64,000 nt of DNA, taken from assembly GCA_031553675.1 (NCBI GenBank), contig JAVBLF010000023.1, forward strand, positions 1-64,000, in the 5' to 3' direction. The notes below the pieces were generated by a model that was not told the DNA's origin, did not search any database, and saw only the letters and a list, made by a program, of their open reading frames with translations. Source of the stretch: JAVBLF01 sp031553675 (lineage in GTDB: Bacteria > Bacillota > Clostridia > Christensenellales > CALWSW01). Positions 1-8,729 of the stretch are shown piece after piece. Positions within the stretch are counted from its first letter, which is position 1. Each line of letters starts with the position of its first letter. The translations under genes were made by a program, and so were the position numbers.

Positions 1-654
1 GACTCGGTCGAACTGAGTGAATCCATCGCGGCGGTGTATGCGCGCATACCGGTCATCGTGCTCGACCGCGACGTCGTCGGGCAGCCCTACACGCTCTTCA
101 TCGGGCCGGACAACGAAAAGATCGGCCGCATGGCCGGGGAGCGCGTCGTGGCACTACTGAGGGAAGAGGGCGGCCAGGTGCTCGAACTGGCGGGCAGCGA
201 AGACTCGCCGCCGACGGACGAATTGTCGCGCGGCTTCCAAAGTGTCATCGCCGCGCACAGAGAAATCGAGACACAGGGAACGATCTACGCGGACTGGCTC
301 AAAGACACGGCGGCCGGCGAGATGAAGAACTTTTTGATCAACAAGGCCTATTTCGTCGAGGCGGATCCCTTCACCCTCGTCGTATTCGCGCACAACGACG
401 CCATGGCACTCGGCGCCAGTGAGACGGTCGAAAAGAGCTTTCCGAAAAGCAGCATGCCCGACATCCACTACATCGGCGTCGACGGTCTGCCCAATTTCGG
501 CGCGCGCTTCGTGGCGGAGGGGCGATTCGACGCGACTTTCTCCCGCCCGACCGCCGCAAAGGAGACGCTCGACTATGCGTACCGGATCCTGGGCGGCGAA
601 GTGCTGTCGGAAAAGCGGCATTTGCTCGAACCAAAGGCCATCCTCGGCGATTGA
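1..654 (+). CDS. Sugar-binding receptor of the RbsB/galactose-binding type (5' end outside the window)
   Basis: The reading frame is open from base 1, so the start and signal peptide lie upstream. The visible 217 residues are the second half of a periplasmic-binding-protein fold: an IPVIVLDRD strand, then FIGPDNEKIGRMAGE, an ELAGSEDSPPTDELSRGF segment and a late HNDAMALGASE motif, all typical of receptors for ribose- and galactose-type ABC transporters. It ends at a hairpin terminator shared with the convergent operon on the other strand. It could be a transport receptor or the sensory receptor of a signalling system; the missing upstream genes would decide. The family is certain, the ligand unknown. 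Confidence 0.85.
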   Translation, partial: DSVELSESIAAVYARIPVIVLDRDVVGQPYTLFIGPDNEKIGRMAGERVVALLREEGGQVLELAGSEDSPPTDELSRGFQSVIAAHREIETQGTIYADWLKDTAAGEMKNFLINKAYFVEADPFTLVVFAHNDAMALGASETVEKSFPKSSMPDIHYIGVDGLPNFGARFVAEGRFDATFSRPTAAKETLDYAYRILGGEVLSEKRHLLEPKAILGD

Positions 655-666
655 GGGCACAAAAGA

Positions 667-697
667 GCAGGGGTTCCAAGCGGAACCCCTGCCTTTT
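667..697. terminator. Bidirectional rho-independent terminator
   Basis: An 11-bp perfect stem (GCAGGGGTTCC / GGAACCCCTGC) with a 4-base loop is followed by CTTTT on the plus strand and preceded by A-rich sequence that gives a T-run on the minus strand. It lies between the stops of two convergent genes. Confidence 0.85.
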
Positions 698-721
698 CAT
701 AGAGGGAGGAAAAACTGCGGT

Positions 722-1825
722 TTACTTGCCGCCGTAACGCGTGTAGGCTTCCGGAGCGTTTTCCGGCGTAATGACTTCGGTTTCGAGCGTGATGGTCTTT
801 TCGAGGGTCTTGCCTTCGACGAGCAGGGCATACGCGCTCTCGATGGCTTCTTTGCCGCCCGTCGGGTAGACGAGGGTCAGCGAGAGACGGCCGTCGATGA
901 CCGACTTGATGCCGCCGTCCGGCGTCGGAAGGGCGTCGAAACCGATGAACTTGATTTCTTTTTCGCGTCCGACGTTCTTGGCCGCGATGTAGGCGCCTTC
1001 GGCCATCGGGTCGTTGAGCGCGAGGAAGACGTCGATTTCGGGGTTGGTCTGGAGCATTTCTTCGGCGACGGTGATCGCCTTTTCACGCAGCCAGTCGGCG
1101 TTGTTGACGGCGACGATTTCGACCTTCGGGTTGGACTTGATGCCTTCGCGGAAGCCGTTGTCGCGGTCGATGCCGCCGGACGTGCCTTCGAGACCCTTGA
1201 TCTCGCAGACCTTGCCGCCGTCGGGCAGGAGCGTGGTGGCGACGTATTCGCCGGCGGCCTTGCCCATGGCGACGTTGTCGGCGCCGATGAACTGCGTGTA
1301 CGTGTCGCCGTCGATCTTGCGGTCGAGCAGAATGACCGGGATGCCCGATTCATACGCTTTTTTGACGACGGCGGTCAGCGGAGTCGCTTCGTTGGGGCTG
1401 GTGATGATCAGGTCGACACCCATCTGGATGAAGTTTTCGATGTCGGCGATCTGCTTGGAGTTGTCCTGCGCGGCATCGGAATAGATGATTTCGAATACGT
1501 CGCTGTAGGGAGGCTGTGCGGCAGCCATGGCGATCTGGTCGTTCATCGCGACGCGCCACGGTTCGCCGAGGTTGCACTGCGCCATGCCAATCGTGAATTT
1601 CTTGCCGGCTTCGGGGGCGGGGGCTTCTGCCGCGGGGGCCTCTGCGGCCGGGGCTTCTTCAGTCGTCGCTTCGGGGGCGGGTGCCTCTTCTTCCGCAGCG
1701 GGGGCGGGCGCTTCGGCTTCTGTCTTTGTTTCGGCGGCTGGGGCTTCGCTCTGCGGGGCGCCGCAGCCCGCGAAGAGCGTCAGCGTCATCAACGCGCCGA
1801 GCATGAGGGCGATGGTTTTTTTCAT
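722..1825 (-). CDS. Sugar ABC transporter receptor lipoprotein (RbsB family)
   Basis: A 367-residue lipoprotein that would capture a sugar outside the membrane for the permease and ATPase encoded just upstream. The N-terminus has a KK-hydrophobic signal ending in the lipobox LFAGC (lipidated Cys21). An Ala/Pro/Glu-rich tether follows to about residue 75, then the ligand-binding domain starts at KKFTIGMAQCNLGEPW. Typical family strands include IPVILLDRKIDGD and FLALNDPMAEGAYIAA. The start has the ribosome binding site AGGAGG. It is the last gene of a minus-strand operon whose order ATPase-permease-receptor is standard. The actual sugar cannot be read from sequence. Confidence 0.93.
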   Translation of the reverse strand: MKKTIALMLGALMTLTLFAGCGAPQSEAPAAETKTEAEAPAPAAEEEAPAPEATTEEAPAAEAPAAEAPAPEAGKKFTIGMAQCNLGEPWRVAMNDQIAMAAAQPPYSDVFEIIYSDAAQDNSKQIADIENFIQMGVDLIITSPNEATPLTAVVKKAYESGIPVILLDRKIDGDTYTQFIGADNVAMGKAAGEYVATTLLPDGGKVCEIKGLEGTSGGIDRDNGFREGIKSNPKVEIVAVNNADWLREKAITVAEEMLQTNPEIDVFLALNDPMAEGAYIAAKNVGREKEIKFIGFDALPTPDGGIKSVIDGRLSLTLVYPTGGKEAIESAYALLVEGKTLEKTITLETEVITPENAPEAYTRYGGK

Positions 1826-1898
1826 GGTTGTCCTCCTCTGATTCCTTGCTATAGTAGGGCAGCATGCCCAAAGCGTTCAGCGTTCTCAATTGCTCTCG

Positions 1899-2912
1899 TC
1901 AATCCTTGCTCCGGTCAGCCTGCATGAAGACCGCGAGGATCAGGATCAAGCCTTTGACGATGAGTTGGATGTTCGAGTTGATGCCGTTCAGGCCCATGAC
2001 GTTGTCGATCAAGCCAAGTATCAATGCGCCGATGATCGTGCCGCCGATCGTGCCGACGCCGCCCGCCAGACTGGTTCCGCCAATACAGACCGCCGCGACG
2101 GCGTTGAGCTCGTAGCCGATGCCGTCGTTGGGGCCGCCCTGATAGACTTGGGCAGCGTGCACCATGCCGGCCAGCGCCGAAAGAACCGAACAGATGACGA
2201 ACACGATGACCGTCACACGTTCCACCTTGACGCCGGAAAGGTAAGCCGCGCGCTTGTTGCCGCCGGTGGCGTAGAGTTGGCGGCCGAAGCGCGTCTTGGA
2301 GAGTACGAGCCAGAAGATCAACGCGATCGCGACGAAGAGGATCGCGGGCACTGGCACCATGCCGCGAATGACGCGCGCTTGCAGCACTTCGAACGCGGGA
2401 GGGGCGAGCCCTTCGCCATAGCTGAGCGGGATGCCCGCGCCGTTCGACCAGATACGCGCCAAACCGCGGGCGATGTTCATCGAAGCGAGTGTGACGAGGA
2501 AAGGCTGCATGCGCATTTTGGTGATGACGATGCCATTGAAGACGCCATATGCGGCGCCGATGCCGAGGGAAAGAAGCACCGTCGGGAAGAGGCCGAGGTG
2601 ATTGTGCATCATCAGAGCGGCCGAACCCGTACCGACGAGGCCGAGCACAGAGCCGACCGACAAATCAATGCCGCCCAGCAGGATGACCATCGTCATGCCG
2701 ACGGCGATGATGCCGTTTTCCGAGATGGCGCGCAGCACGTTCATGATGTTCGTCGTGCTGAGAAAGAGGTTCTTTCCGTTTTTGACGCAGGCAAAGCTGG
2801 CGATGACGAGCATCAAAGCCAAAACGAGTACGCTTTGGTAGCGTTTGAGCAGCGCGCGGATCGCTCGGATATCCATCGAGGCACCCGCCGCTGTTTGATC
2901 GAGTTCAGGCAT
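1899..2912 (-). CDS. Ribose-type sugar ABC transporter permease (RbsC/BPD_transp_2)
   Basis: An integral membrane subunit with about ten hydrophobic segments that forms the sugar channel. The family signature GMTMVILLGGIDLSVGSVLG appears near residue 75, with GGTSLAGGVGTIGGT later. The start is placed at the ATG beginning MPELDQ, because AGGGAG lies 10 bases upstream of it; an ATG nine bases earlier sits almost on top of that Shine-Dalgarno. The chosen start overlaps the ATPase stop by 8 bases, indicating translational coupling. The receptor gene follows after 73 bases. Confidence 0.93.
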   Translation of the reverse strand: MPELDQTAAGASMDIRAIRALLKRYQSVLVLALMLVIASFACVKNGKNLFLSTTNIMNVLRAISENGIIAVGMTMVILLGGIDLSVGSVLGLVGTGSAALMMHNHLGLFPTVLLSLGIGAAYGVFNGIVITKMRMQPFLVTLASMNIARGLARIWSNGAGIPLSYGEGLAPPAFEVLQARVIRGMVPVPAILFVAIALIFWLVLSKTRFGRQLYATGGNKRAAYLSGVKVERVTVIVFVICSVLSALAGMVHAAQVYQGGPNDGIGYELNAVAAVCIGGTSLAGGVGTIGGTIIGALILGLIDNVMGLNGINSNIQLIVKGLILILAVFMQADRSKD

Positions 2913-4428
2913 ATTGCGCATTCTCCCTTCGCGTCGCCGCCCAAAGCAGTTTTTCCTGTGTGACATCCTCGCGCGAGAATTCGCCCGTCATGCGTCCTTC
3001 GCAAAACGTGACGATGCGGTCAGAGATGCCGATGAGCTCCGGCATTTCCGAGCTGACGACGAGTATCGCGATGCCGCTTTTTGCCAGGTCGTTGATGAGC
3101 TGGTAGATCTCGGCCTTCGCGCCGACGTCGATGCCGCGCGTCGGTTCGTCGAGGATGAGCACGCGCGGTTTGGTCAGCGTCCAGCGGCCAAGTACGACCT
3201 TTTGCTGGTTGCCGCCCGAGAGCGTGCCAGTGAGCGTTTGGACGCTCGTCGCCTTGATGCGCAACGCGTCCTTCCGTTCCTTCCAGGCTTTTGCCTCGCT
3301 CGCTTCGTCCATGAACCAGCGGGGCGAGAATTGCTTCAGAAGTGGCAAGGAAATGTTTTCGCCGATCGAACGCTGCAAAACCAATCCCTGGCCTTTGCGG
3401 TCTTCCGTTGCGAAGGAGATGCCGAGGCGGATGGCGTCGCCGGGGGCTTTGATCGCGACGTCTTTGCCGTCCATGCGGACGCGGCCCGTGACGTATTTGG
3501 CGTGCGTGCCGAAGAGACATTCGCAAAATTCGCTTCGCCCTGCGCCCATCAGACCCGCCAGGCCCAGCACCTCGCCTGCGTTGAGCTGGAGCGAGATGCC
3601 CTGGAGGGAACGCTGGAAGCTACCGGCCGGCGGCGTGAAGCAGAGGTTTTCAACCTCCAGCACGGCTGCGCCGACCTGGGGGGCGTCCTTGGGAAAAAGC
3701 GCTCCGATGTCGCGACCGACCATGAGCGAGATCAGCTCTTCCTGAGACGATTCGGACGCGCTGACCGTCTTGATGAATCGGCCATCGCGCAACACGGTGA
3801 TGCGATCGGCGATCTGGAAGACTTCTTCCATGCGGTGGGTGATGTAGATGATGCCGACACCCTGCGATTTGAGCTTGCGGATGATCTTGAACAGATGCTC
3901 CGTCTCGCCCTTGCTGATGGCAGAGGTCGGTTCATCCATGATCAGGATTTTCGAATGGAGCATGAGGGCTTTTGCGATTTCGACGAGCTGCTGTTCGCCG
4001 ACGCGCAAATCCTTGAGCTGACGCCGTGGGTTGATGTCAAGCTCGAGCTGGGCGAGCGTATCGCGCGCCGTCGCGTTCATTTGCCGGGTTTGCACGATAC
4101 CCCAACGACTGGGTTCGTGCCCGATGCACATGTTTTCCGCGACGCTCATGTAGGGCACAAGCTGAAGTTCCTGGTGGATCTTGGCGATCCCCAGCTTTTC
4201 CGCGGCAGTGGGGTTTTTGATCGCAGCGCGTTCGCCGCGCACAAAAATCTCGCCGTCGTAGGAAGCCAGGCCGCCCGAAAGCGCGTTCATCAGCGTCGAT
4301 TTCCCTGCGCCGTTTTCTCCCATCAGCGCGAGGACTTCGCCTTCATTCAGATCGATGGACACATCGGAAAGCGCTTGAACGGCGCCAAAATGCTTCGAGA
4401 TATTCTTCATGCTGAGCAGTTGGGACAA
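2905..4428 (-). CDS. Sugar ABC transporter ATPase, two-domain (RbsA/MglA type)
   Basis: A 507-residue ATPase with two fused nucleotide-binding domains that powers import through the adjacent permease. The first domain has Walker A GENGAGKST near residue 40 and Walker B ILIMDEPTSAIS. The second has the degenerate P-loop GLMGAGRSE, usual in this family, then a signature TLSGGNQQKVVLGRW and VLILDEPTRGIDVGAKAE. The length matches RbsA. It is the first gene of the operon, behind a good sigma-A-like promoter 54 bases upstream. Confidence 0.95.
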   Translation of the reverse strand: MSQLLSMKNISKHFGAVQALSDVSIDLNEGEVLALMGENGAGKSTLMNALSGGLASYDGEIFVRGERAAIKNPTAAEKLGIAKIHQELQLVPYMSVAENMCIGHEPSRWGIVQTRQMNATARDTLAQLELDINPRRQLKDLRVGEQQLVEIAKALMLHSKILIMDEPTSAISKGETEHLFKIIRKLKSQGVGIIYITHRMEEVFQIADRITVLRDGRFIKTVSASESSQEELISLMVGRDIGALFPKDAPQVGAAVLEVENLCFTPPAGSFQRSLQGISLQLNAGEVLGLAGLMGAGRSEFCECLFGTHAKYVTGRVRMDGKDVAIKAPGDAIRLGISFATEDRKGQGLVLQRSIGENISLPLLKQFSPRWFMDEASEAKAWKERKDALRIKATSVQTLTGTLSGGNQQKVVLGRWTLTKPRVLILDEPTRGIDVGAKAEIYQLINDLAKSGIAILVVSSEMPELIGISDRIVTFCEGRMTGEFSREDVTQEKLLWAATRRENAQYA

Positions 4429-4481
4429 GGGGTTCGCCTCCCGCCGTTTTGGGGATTCTTTTTTTAACGATTTGCGTTATG

Positions 4482-4510
4482 AGTATACGTCATTTTTGCC
4501 ATTCTGTCTT
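4482..4510 (-). promoter_or_regulatory. Predicted sigma-A promoter of the ribose-type ABC operon
   Basis: On the minus strand a -35 AAGACA and a -10 TATACT are separated by 17 bases, ending 54 bases before the ATPase start. The stretch 4429-4754 otherwise holds only the plus-strand promoter noted separately; I see no gene in it. Confidence 0.6.
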
Positions 4511-4651
4511 TTCAAAAATCAGCTAAGTATGTATAAAATCAATGCTTCCCATGCTATCGAGCGCGGCTGCGATCGGTCGGCGAAGAAAGGGCGAAGCCAA
4601 ACGGACAGCTTGTATTTCAGCACTGCAGCACTTCATGGCATTGCAAATTTG

Positions 4652-4660
4652 TGATATACT
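4652..4660 (+). promoter_or_regulatory. Predicted extended -10 promoter for the first small secreted gene
   Basis: TG-A-TATACT forms an extended -10 element about 95 bases before the start at 4755. There is no good -35, which extended -10 promoters tolerate. Confidence 0.45.
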
Positions 4661-4754
4661 GCACGCAAAGGCGCACAATCAAATAAGGTGGGAAAATGCC
4701 GCCTTGGCTTGATTCGAGGAGAAGTACGGGACGCAAAACCGGGAGGTGAACACG

Positions 4755-5333
4755 GTGAAACGATGGATATGCGCACTCTTGGCGCTCGTCATGGCGCTCG
4801 GCACGGGGGCCGGTCTCGCGGCGAACAAGGCAAAAAAGCCTGCAAAAATCGGAAAAAACGACTTCGCGATCGCCATCCGCGAAAAGCAGGATGCGCCCAA
4901 GATCGACCTGTTGACGCACAACTTGAAGGACATCGAGAAAATCAGCGGCAACGTTTTTGAAGAGGCGAACAAATGGGACGACGACGAACCTGAAGGGCTG
5001 CTCGCGATCTCCGAGTGGGAGGCGACATTTTACACGGCACCCGGCCTCAATTACGTGTTCTGGGCGAAACTCACCCGCTACGGCGCGACGGCGCGCGGGG
5101 TGCGGATGGGGGAAGCATGGAGCAAGGTGCGCGCGACCTACGGCAAACCGACCGAAAGTTATGCGATTGACGACTGCCAGATTTACACCTACTACGTCGG
5201 TACGTTTACGCCCATGAGCGACGCCGCGCTCAACAAGAAGCGCCCCGTGGATTTTTACTGGTTGCGCTTCGTCAGCGACGCGAAGAAAAAGACGATCGAA
5301 GAGATCCACATCGAGCGGATCCCCGGCGAGTGA
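4755..5333 (+). CDS. Small secreted protein, first of three related paralogues
   Basis: A 192-residue protein of unknown function. The GTG at 4755 is preferred over the in-frame GTG at 4746 because GGGAGG ends 8 bases before it. The N-terminus KRWICALLALVMALG plus GAGLAAN is a signal peptide with a likely cleavage after AxA-type residues near position 20. The mature part ends with RGVRMGEAWSKVRATYGKP, a weaker version of the G-x-R-G...G-D-S...V...F motif in the next two genes. No enzyme motif is visible. It probably belongs to a family of exported proteins expanded in tandem here. Confidence 0.8.
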   Translation: MKRWICALLALVMALGTGAGLAANKAKKPAKIGKNDFAIAIREKQDAPKIDLLTHNLKDIEKISGNVFEEANKWDDDEPEGLLAISEWEATFYTAPGLNYVFWAKLTRYGATARGVRMGEAWSKVRATYGKPTESYAIDDCQIYTYYVGTFTPMSDAALNKKRPVDFYWLRFVSDAKKKTIEEIHIERIPGE

Positions 5334-5390
5334 GGCATTCAGAGAAACGAGAAGCGCAGACGTTCAACGCGAGCATCCGGGCTTCAAGAC

Positions 5391-5513
5391 TAAGAGCCGG
5401 TCAAGTATCTCCACTTTGCGCCTTTTTGTCGGGATTTCTGCCATGCTTTGTCATCGCCTGACAAAAACCCCGCGCAAAAATCGATCAAAGGCGAGATACC
5501 AAACAGGCTCTAA
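5391..5513. mobile_element. MITE-like inverted-repeat element with TAA target duplications
   Basis: Bases 5394-5510 form an imperfect palindrome. Both arms begin GAGCC-x-GT, share GTATCTC and CTTTG blocks, and then CGGG-x-TTT-x-TG. The ends GAGCC...GGCTC are flanked by the direct repeat TAA (5391-5393 and 5511-5513), as expected for a transposition footprint of the IS5/TNA type. It has no coding capacity and lies between two related secreted-protein genes, about 18 bases before the start of the second. Confidence 0.65.
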
Positions 5514-5530
5514 GAGAAAGGGGCGCTTTC

Positions 5531-6157
5531 ATGAAACGACTTTGCCGACGCGTGGCTGTGTCTTCGGCCCTGCTTGCGTTTGCCCTATCGACCGTCATGT
5601 CTTTTGGCGCGGTGACGCAGAGCACGAAGGTATTTACCGCCGCTGACGTTTCGGCCATGTTCAAGGAATTCGATGCGCAGTCGGATCCACAAGGCCGCAA
5701 CCAATACAAAGTACCCGATTACTACACCATCATCGCCACATTCGGCAAACCACTGTCCCGAAAGGTGTACGATGAGCGGTACGAGCTGCGCTATCCGTTC
5801 GGGCTTTTCCGGGTGTATACGACCTGGGATTCCATGGAACTCACCATCGAAAACGATCAGCTTGTCGGACCGCGCGGCACGAAAGTGGGGGATTCGTTCA
5901 AAGACGTGATCACGCGCTTTCGGGATACGCGGAAAAACAAATCGATCGCGCTGTCGAAGAAATATCCCGAGATCATCCTGTATGAACAGGGCGAAAACCC
6001 CCGCTATACCGCCAGCCTATGGCTCAGCGATTCCAACCTGGGCTTTATCGACTATTGCCAGACCAACGAATTGCCCATGATTTGCCGCGTGCTCTATTGC
6101 TTGGATGCGAAGCAAAACGTCAAAGAAATCCGGATCGAAATCGAGAGCCTGGGTTGA
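5531..6157 (+). CDS. Small secreted protein, second of three related paralogues
   Basis: A 208-residue exported protein with an Arg-rich start MKRLCRRVAV, a hydrophobic core and likely cleavage near residues 24-27. The central part carries ELTIENDQLVGPRGTKVGDS followed by FKDVITRFRD, which matches the third paralogue closely. The pattern of a Gly-Asp-Ser turn before a helix and a YG/FR stretch resembles short secreted domains in clostridia that lack an assigned function. AAAGGGG precedes the ATG. The palindromic element just upstream probably supplies or disrupts part of its leader. Confidence 0.8.
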   Translation: MKRLCRRVAVSSALLAFALSTVMSFGAVTQSTKVFTAADVSAMFKEFDAQSDPQGRNQYKVPDYYTIIATFGKPLSRKVYDERYELRYPFGLFRVYTTWDSMELTIENDQLVGPRGTKVGDSFKDVITRFRDTRKNKSIALSKKYPEIILYEQGENPRYTASLWLSDSNLGFIDYCQTNELPMICRVLYCLDAKQNVKEIRIEIESLG

Positions 6158-6258
6158 GCCGGTTCGCGTGAAGCAGCTTGATGCGCGGATCGGCCTCACT
6201 ACTTGACATGTGGCGTGTGTTGCTCGCCATGTGCCGATCTCGAACAGGAGGTGGTCAG

Positions 6259-6948
6259 ATGAAAAGCTTGCGTACAAGCCGGTTACGTGTTCGCGCGATC
6301 GCGCTCTTCATATGCCTGCTGGTCGGCGCGGTTTCCGGATCGCAAAGCGCCTCTCTCGCCGCGGCGCAAAGCCAATCGATGTTTACACTCAACGACTTCA
6401 AGTACTTCGAGGGCGTCACGATGGTGAAGCAAACGAAGTCGTCTGCGACTTTCACCAAGCCCACAGAGAAGCTCTGCACGAAGCATTTCGGCAAAGCACA
6501 AAAACGCAGCGCAACGAAAAAAGTCGTCACGCTGAGCTACGCCTTTGGCACGGCGCGCATCTATCCCGCGAACGGTGTACACGACGCGGATTTCGTGTTG
6601 ACCATCAAAAACGCAAAGCTCCCCGGACCGCGTGGCCTCCGCGTGGGCGACAGCTACCAAAAGGTCTTGGCCGCCTTTCGCAACGACAGGGCCGGGAAGT
6701 CACTCCAAAACGGTGACGAAACCGCGGATCTGTATTACGTGGAAACGGTCTTTGCCGAGACAGAATGCGCTGTGCGATCGGGGTTCGTGACCTTCGACGA
6801 AAAGGGCAAGACATGGACTGCGATCACCTATCTGCACGACTACGGCGAAGACAACTGGGGTTTGCTTCGCTTTGCGATTCGGGACGAGAAAGTCGCGTCG
6901 ATCGAATGGCAATTCAAGGTCAGCTCGGAAAGGCTGCCCATCGATTGA
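6259..6948 (+). CDS. Small secreted protein, third of three related paralogues
   Basis: A 229-residue exported protein. The start at 6259 is chosen because AGGAGG lies 8 bases upstream and the product then begins with a classical signal peptide (basic start, AIALFICLLVGAVSG core, cleavage around SLAAAQS). It shares VLTIKNAKLPGPRGLRVGDS and a following KVLAAFRNDR with the second paralogue. A strong terminator follows. Function unknown. Confidence 0.82.
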   Translation: MKSLRTSRLRVRAIALFICLLVGAVSGSQSASLAAAQSQSMFTLNDFKYFEGVTMVKQTKSSATFTKPTEKLCTKHFGKAQKRSATKKVVTLSYAFGTARIYPANGVHDADFVLTIKNAKLPGPRGLRVGDSYQKVLAAFRNDRAGKSLQNGDETADLYYVETVFAETECAVRSGFVTFDEKGKTWTAITYLHDYGEDNWGLLRFAIRDEKVASIEWQFKVSSERLPID

Positions 6949-6966
6949 GATCCTAGCCGGTGTACG

Positions 6967-6999
6967 AAAACACCCCGTCGTTCCAAACGGGGTGTTTTT
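6967..6999 (+). terminator. Rho-independent terminator
   Basis: AAAACACCCCGT / ACGGGGTGTTTT stem with an 8-base loop ending in a T-run, 19 bases after the stop of the third secreted gene. Confidence 0.85.
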
Positions 7000-7117
7000 G
7001 CATTTTCTGCCTTGCAAGCCCCGCACGCGCAACGGCAGGGCTTGTTGACGTGCGAAAACAATGTCAAACGCGCTTGCATATGGTATAGATATAGAATTAC
7101 GTTGAGGGGGTTCATAT

Positions 7118-8671
7118 ATGGAACACGTTTCGCGTGTTGCCTTCGCCCGAACGACAGGCGAGGCGAAAACACAGGAAATACACGACATGATCGACAAGGC
7201 AATCCATCAGATATTCCCAAGTGCTGGATTGCGCGAACTGATCCGCCCAGGGGACAAGGTCGTGCTGAAAGTCAACATCGTCGGCCCTGCCATGGGTGCG
7301 CGCGGTGAAAAAGGCCGCGGCATCATCACGGATCCGCGGATCGTCCGCTACGTCGCCGAACGCGTGCGAGAAATCATCGGCTATGAAGGCAGCTCCGAGC
7401 TGATCGTCGCCGACGCTTGCATGCACAGAGCGCCCAACCCTTCGCCCAAATCGATCGAAACCGGCTTCCATTGGGCGCGTTTGGAGCAGACCGGCGACAA
7501 CGCTGTGGACGAAGCGGATGTCTGTTACGATTTCGATGCGGATGGCATTTTGGATGGAGGGTCAAATGCCAAACTGGTCAACCTTGACGCGCTCGGCGAA
7601 AGTGGCCGCCAACTGTTTCGGGTCGCGATGCCCGACGGCCACGTCGAAAAGGTCGCCTTCCCGAAACTCCTGCGGACCAAAGAACAGGCGGCGGAAACGG
7701 ACACGCCGGAGCAGTATTGCGATGTGCTGATCGGGCTTCCGATCTTCAAAAGCCACGGCTTGCAAGGGATCACCGGTGCGCTGAAACTGCATTACGGCAT
7801 CCGAAGCATGTACAGCGTCCTGGGCGATACCGGCCGCTTTGGGCACAGCGGGATGTACTACGACGAAAAGGGCCTGCATCACAGCAAAAATCTTCGGGAT
7901 TACCTTTGCGCCATGCACAAGGTCAGAAGCTACGACTTTTCCATCATGGATTGCCTGACAGCCAACCGCAAAGGCCCGACACTGCCCATCGGTGGCGTGT
8001 ACCACATTTCCAATCCCGATCAGAAAGCCGACTATATCCTCACGAACGCGATCATGGCTTCCCGCGACCCCGTCGCGATGGATACCATAGAAGCGGCGTT
8101 CGCCGGTTACGAGCGCGCGTCGATCCCCATGCTGGAAGCCGCTGTCCGAAACGGTCTCGGACAAAGCGATCCGTCCCGCATCGTCCTATTGACGCAGGAG
8201 TTGTTTTCACTGCAAAGAATGCTGTTGCTCGAACAGTATGGGCGGGACAAATACCCGCTCGAAGATGGATGGGGGCGGGCGCGCGTCATGGCTGAGCTGA
8301 GACCGCAATACGGGGTCGATGTTTCGTATCCGCAAAAGATAGGGAGCGACCGGTATTCGATTCACTATCGAATCGTGCGCCAGCCGCCGGAAACGGAAGA
8401 CTGGGCCGACGAACCGTGCGACGAAGCTCCCGACAAGGGATCCTTCGCGCGACCCATTGTGCGGGTGGACTGCACGGTGAGCGGGGTTTCGATAGGATCG
8501 AAGTTGGATTGCGGTATCGAACGCGGGGAATTCATCCTCGACCTCAACGAGCACAGCGATCTCAGGAACACCAGTCTGGTGTGGGAGATCTTCGCGTGGG
8601 ACGATATCTTCAACTGTGTCGCATCCATCGAGCGTTTCGTGATCGATTCGCCCCAATCCGGAACAATTTGA
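7118..8671 (+). CDS. DUF362 family protein
   Basis: A 517-residue cytoplasmic protein. The DUF362 pattern is clear: LRELIRPGDKVVLKVNIVGP near residue 40, a DACMHRAPNPSP loop, DVLIGLPIFKSHGLQGITGA in the centre and NAIMASRDPVAMDTIEAAFA near residue 310. Family members are often fused to ferredoxin domains, but no Cys-x2-Cys cluster is present here. The last 130 residues have no obvious match. TGAGGGGG precedes the ATG. It may be transcribed alone or with the DeoR regulator, which begins 58 bases downstream. The biochemical role of DUF362 proteins is not settled, so I give no reaction. Confidence 0.85.
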   Translation: MEHVSRVAFARTTGEAKTQEIHDMIDKAIHQIFPSAGLRELIRPGDKVVLKVNIVGPAMGARGEKGRGIITDPRIVRYVAERVREIIGYEGSSELIVADACMHRAPNPSPKSIETGFHWARLEQTGDNAVDEADVCYDFDADGILDGGSNAKLVNLDALGESGRQLFRVAMPDGHVEKVAFPKLLRTKEQAAETDTPEQYCDVLIGLPIFKSHGLQGITGALKLHYGIRSMYSVLGDTGRFGHSGMYYDEKGLHHSKNLRDYLCAMHKVRSYDFSIMDCLTANRKGPTLPIGGVYHISNPDQKADYILTNAIMASRDPVAMDTIEAAFAGYERASIPMLEAAVRNGLGQSDPSRIVLLTQELFSLQRMLLLEQYGRDKYPLEDGWGRARVMAELRPQYGVDVSYPQKIGSDRYSIHYRIVRQPPETEDWADEPCDEAPDKGSFARPIVRVDCTVSGVSIGSKLDCGIERGEFILDLNEHSDLRNTSLVWEIFAWDDIFNCVASIERFVIDSPQSGTI

Positions 8672-8690
8672 TTCCTCACGGGGGTTGGCG

Positions 8691-8699
8691 TGATATACT
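8691..8699 (+). promoter_or_regulatory. Possible extended -10 promoter for the DeoR regulator gene
   Basis: TG-A-TATACT occurs 31 bases before the regulator ATG. The best -35 candidate (TTGATT) is 20 bases away, which is long. Confidence 0.35.
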
Positions 8700-8729
8700 T
8701 GTGAGAACAAGCAGAAATGGAGCGCAACC

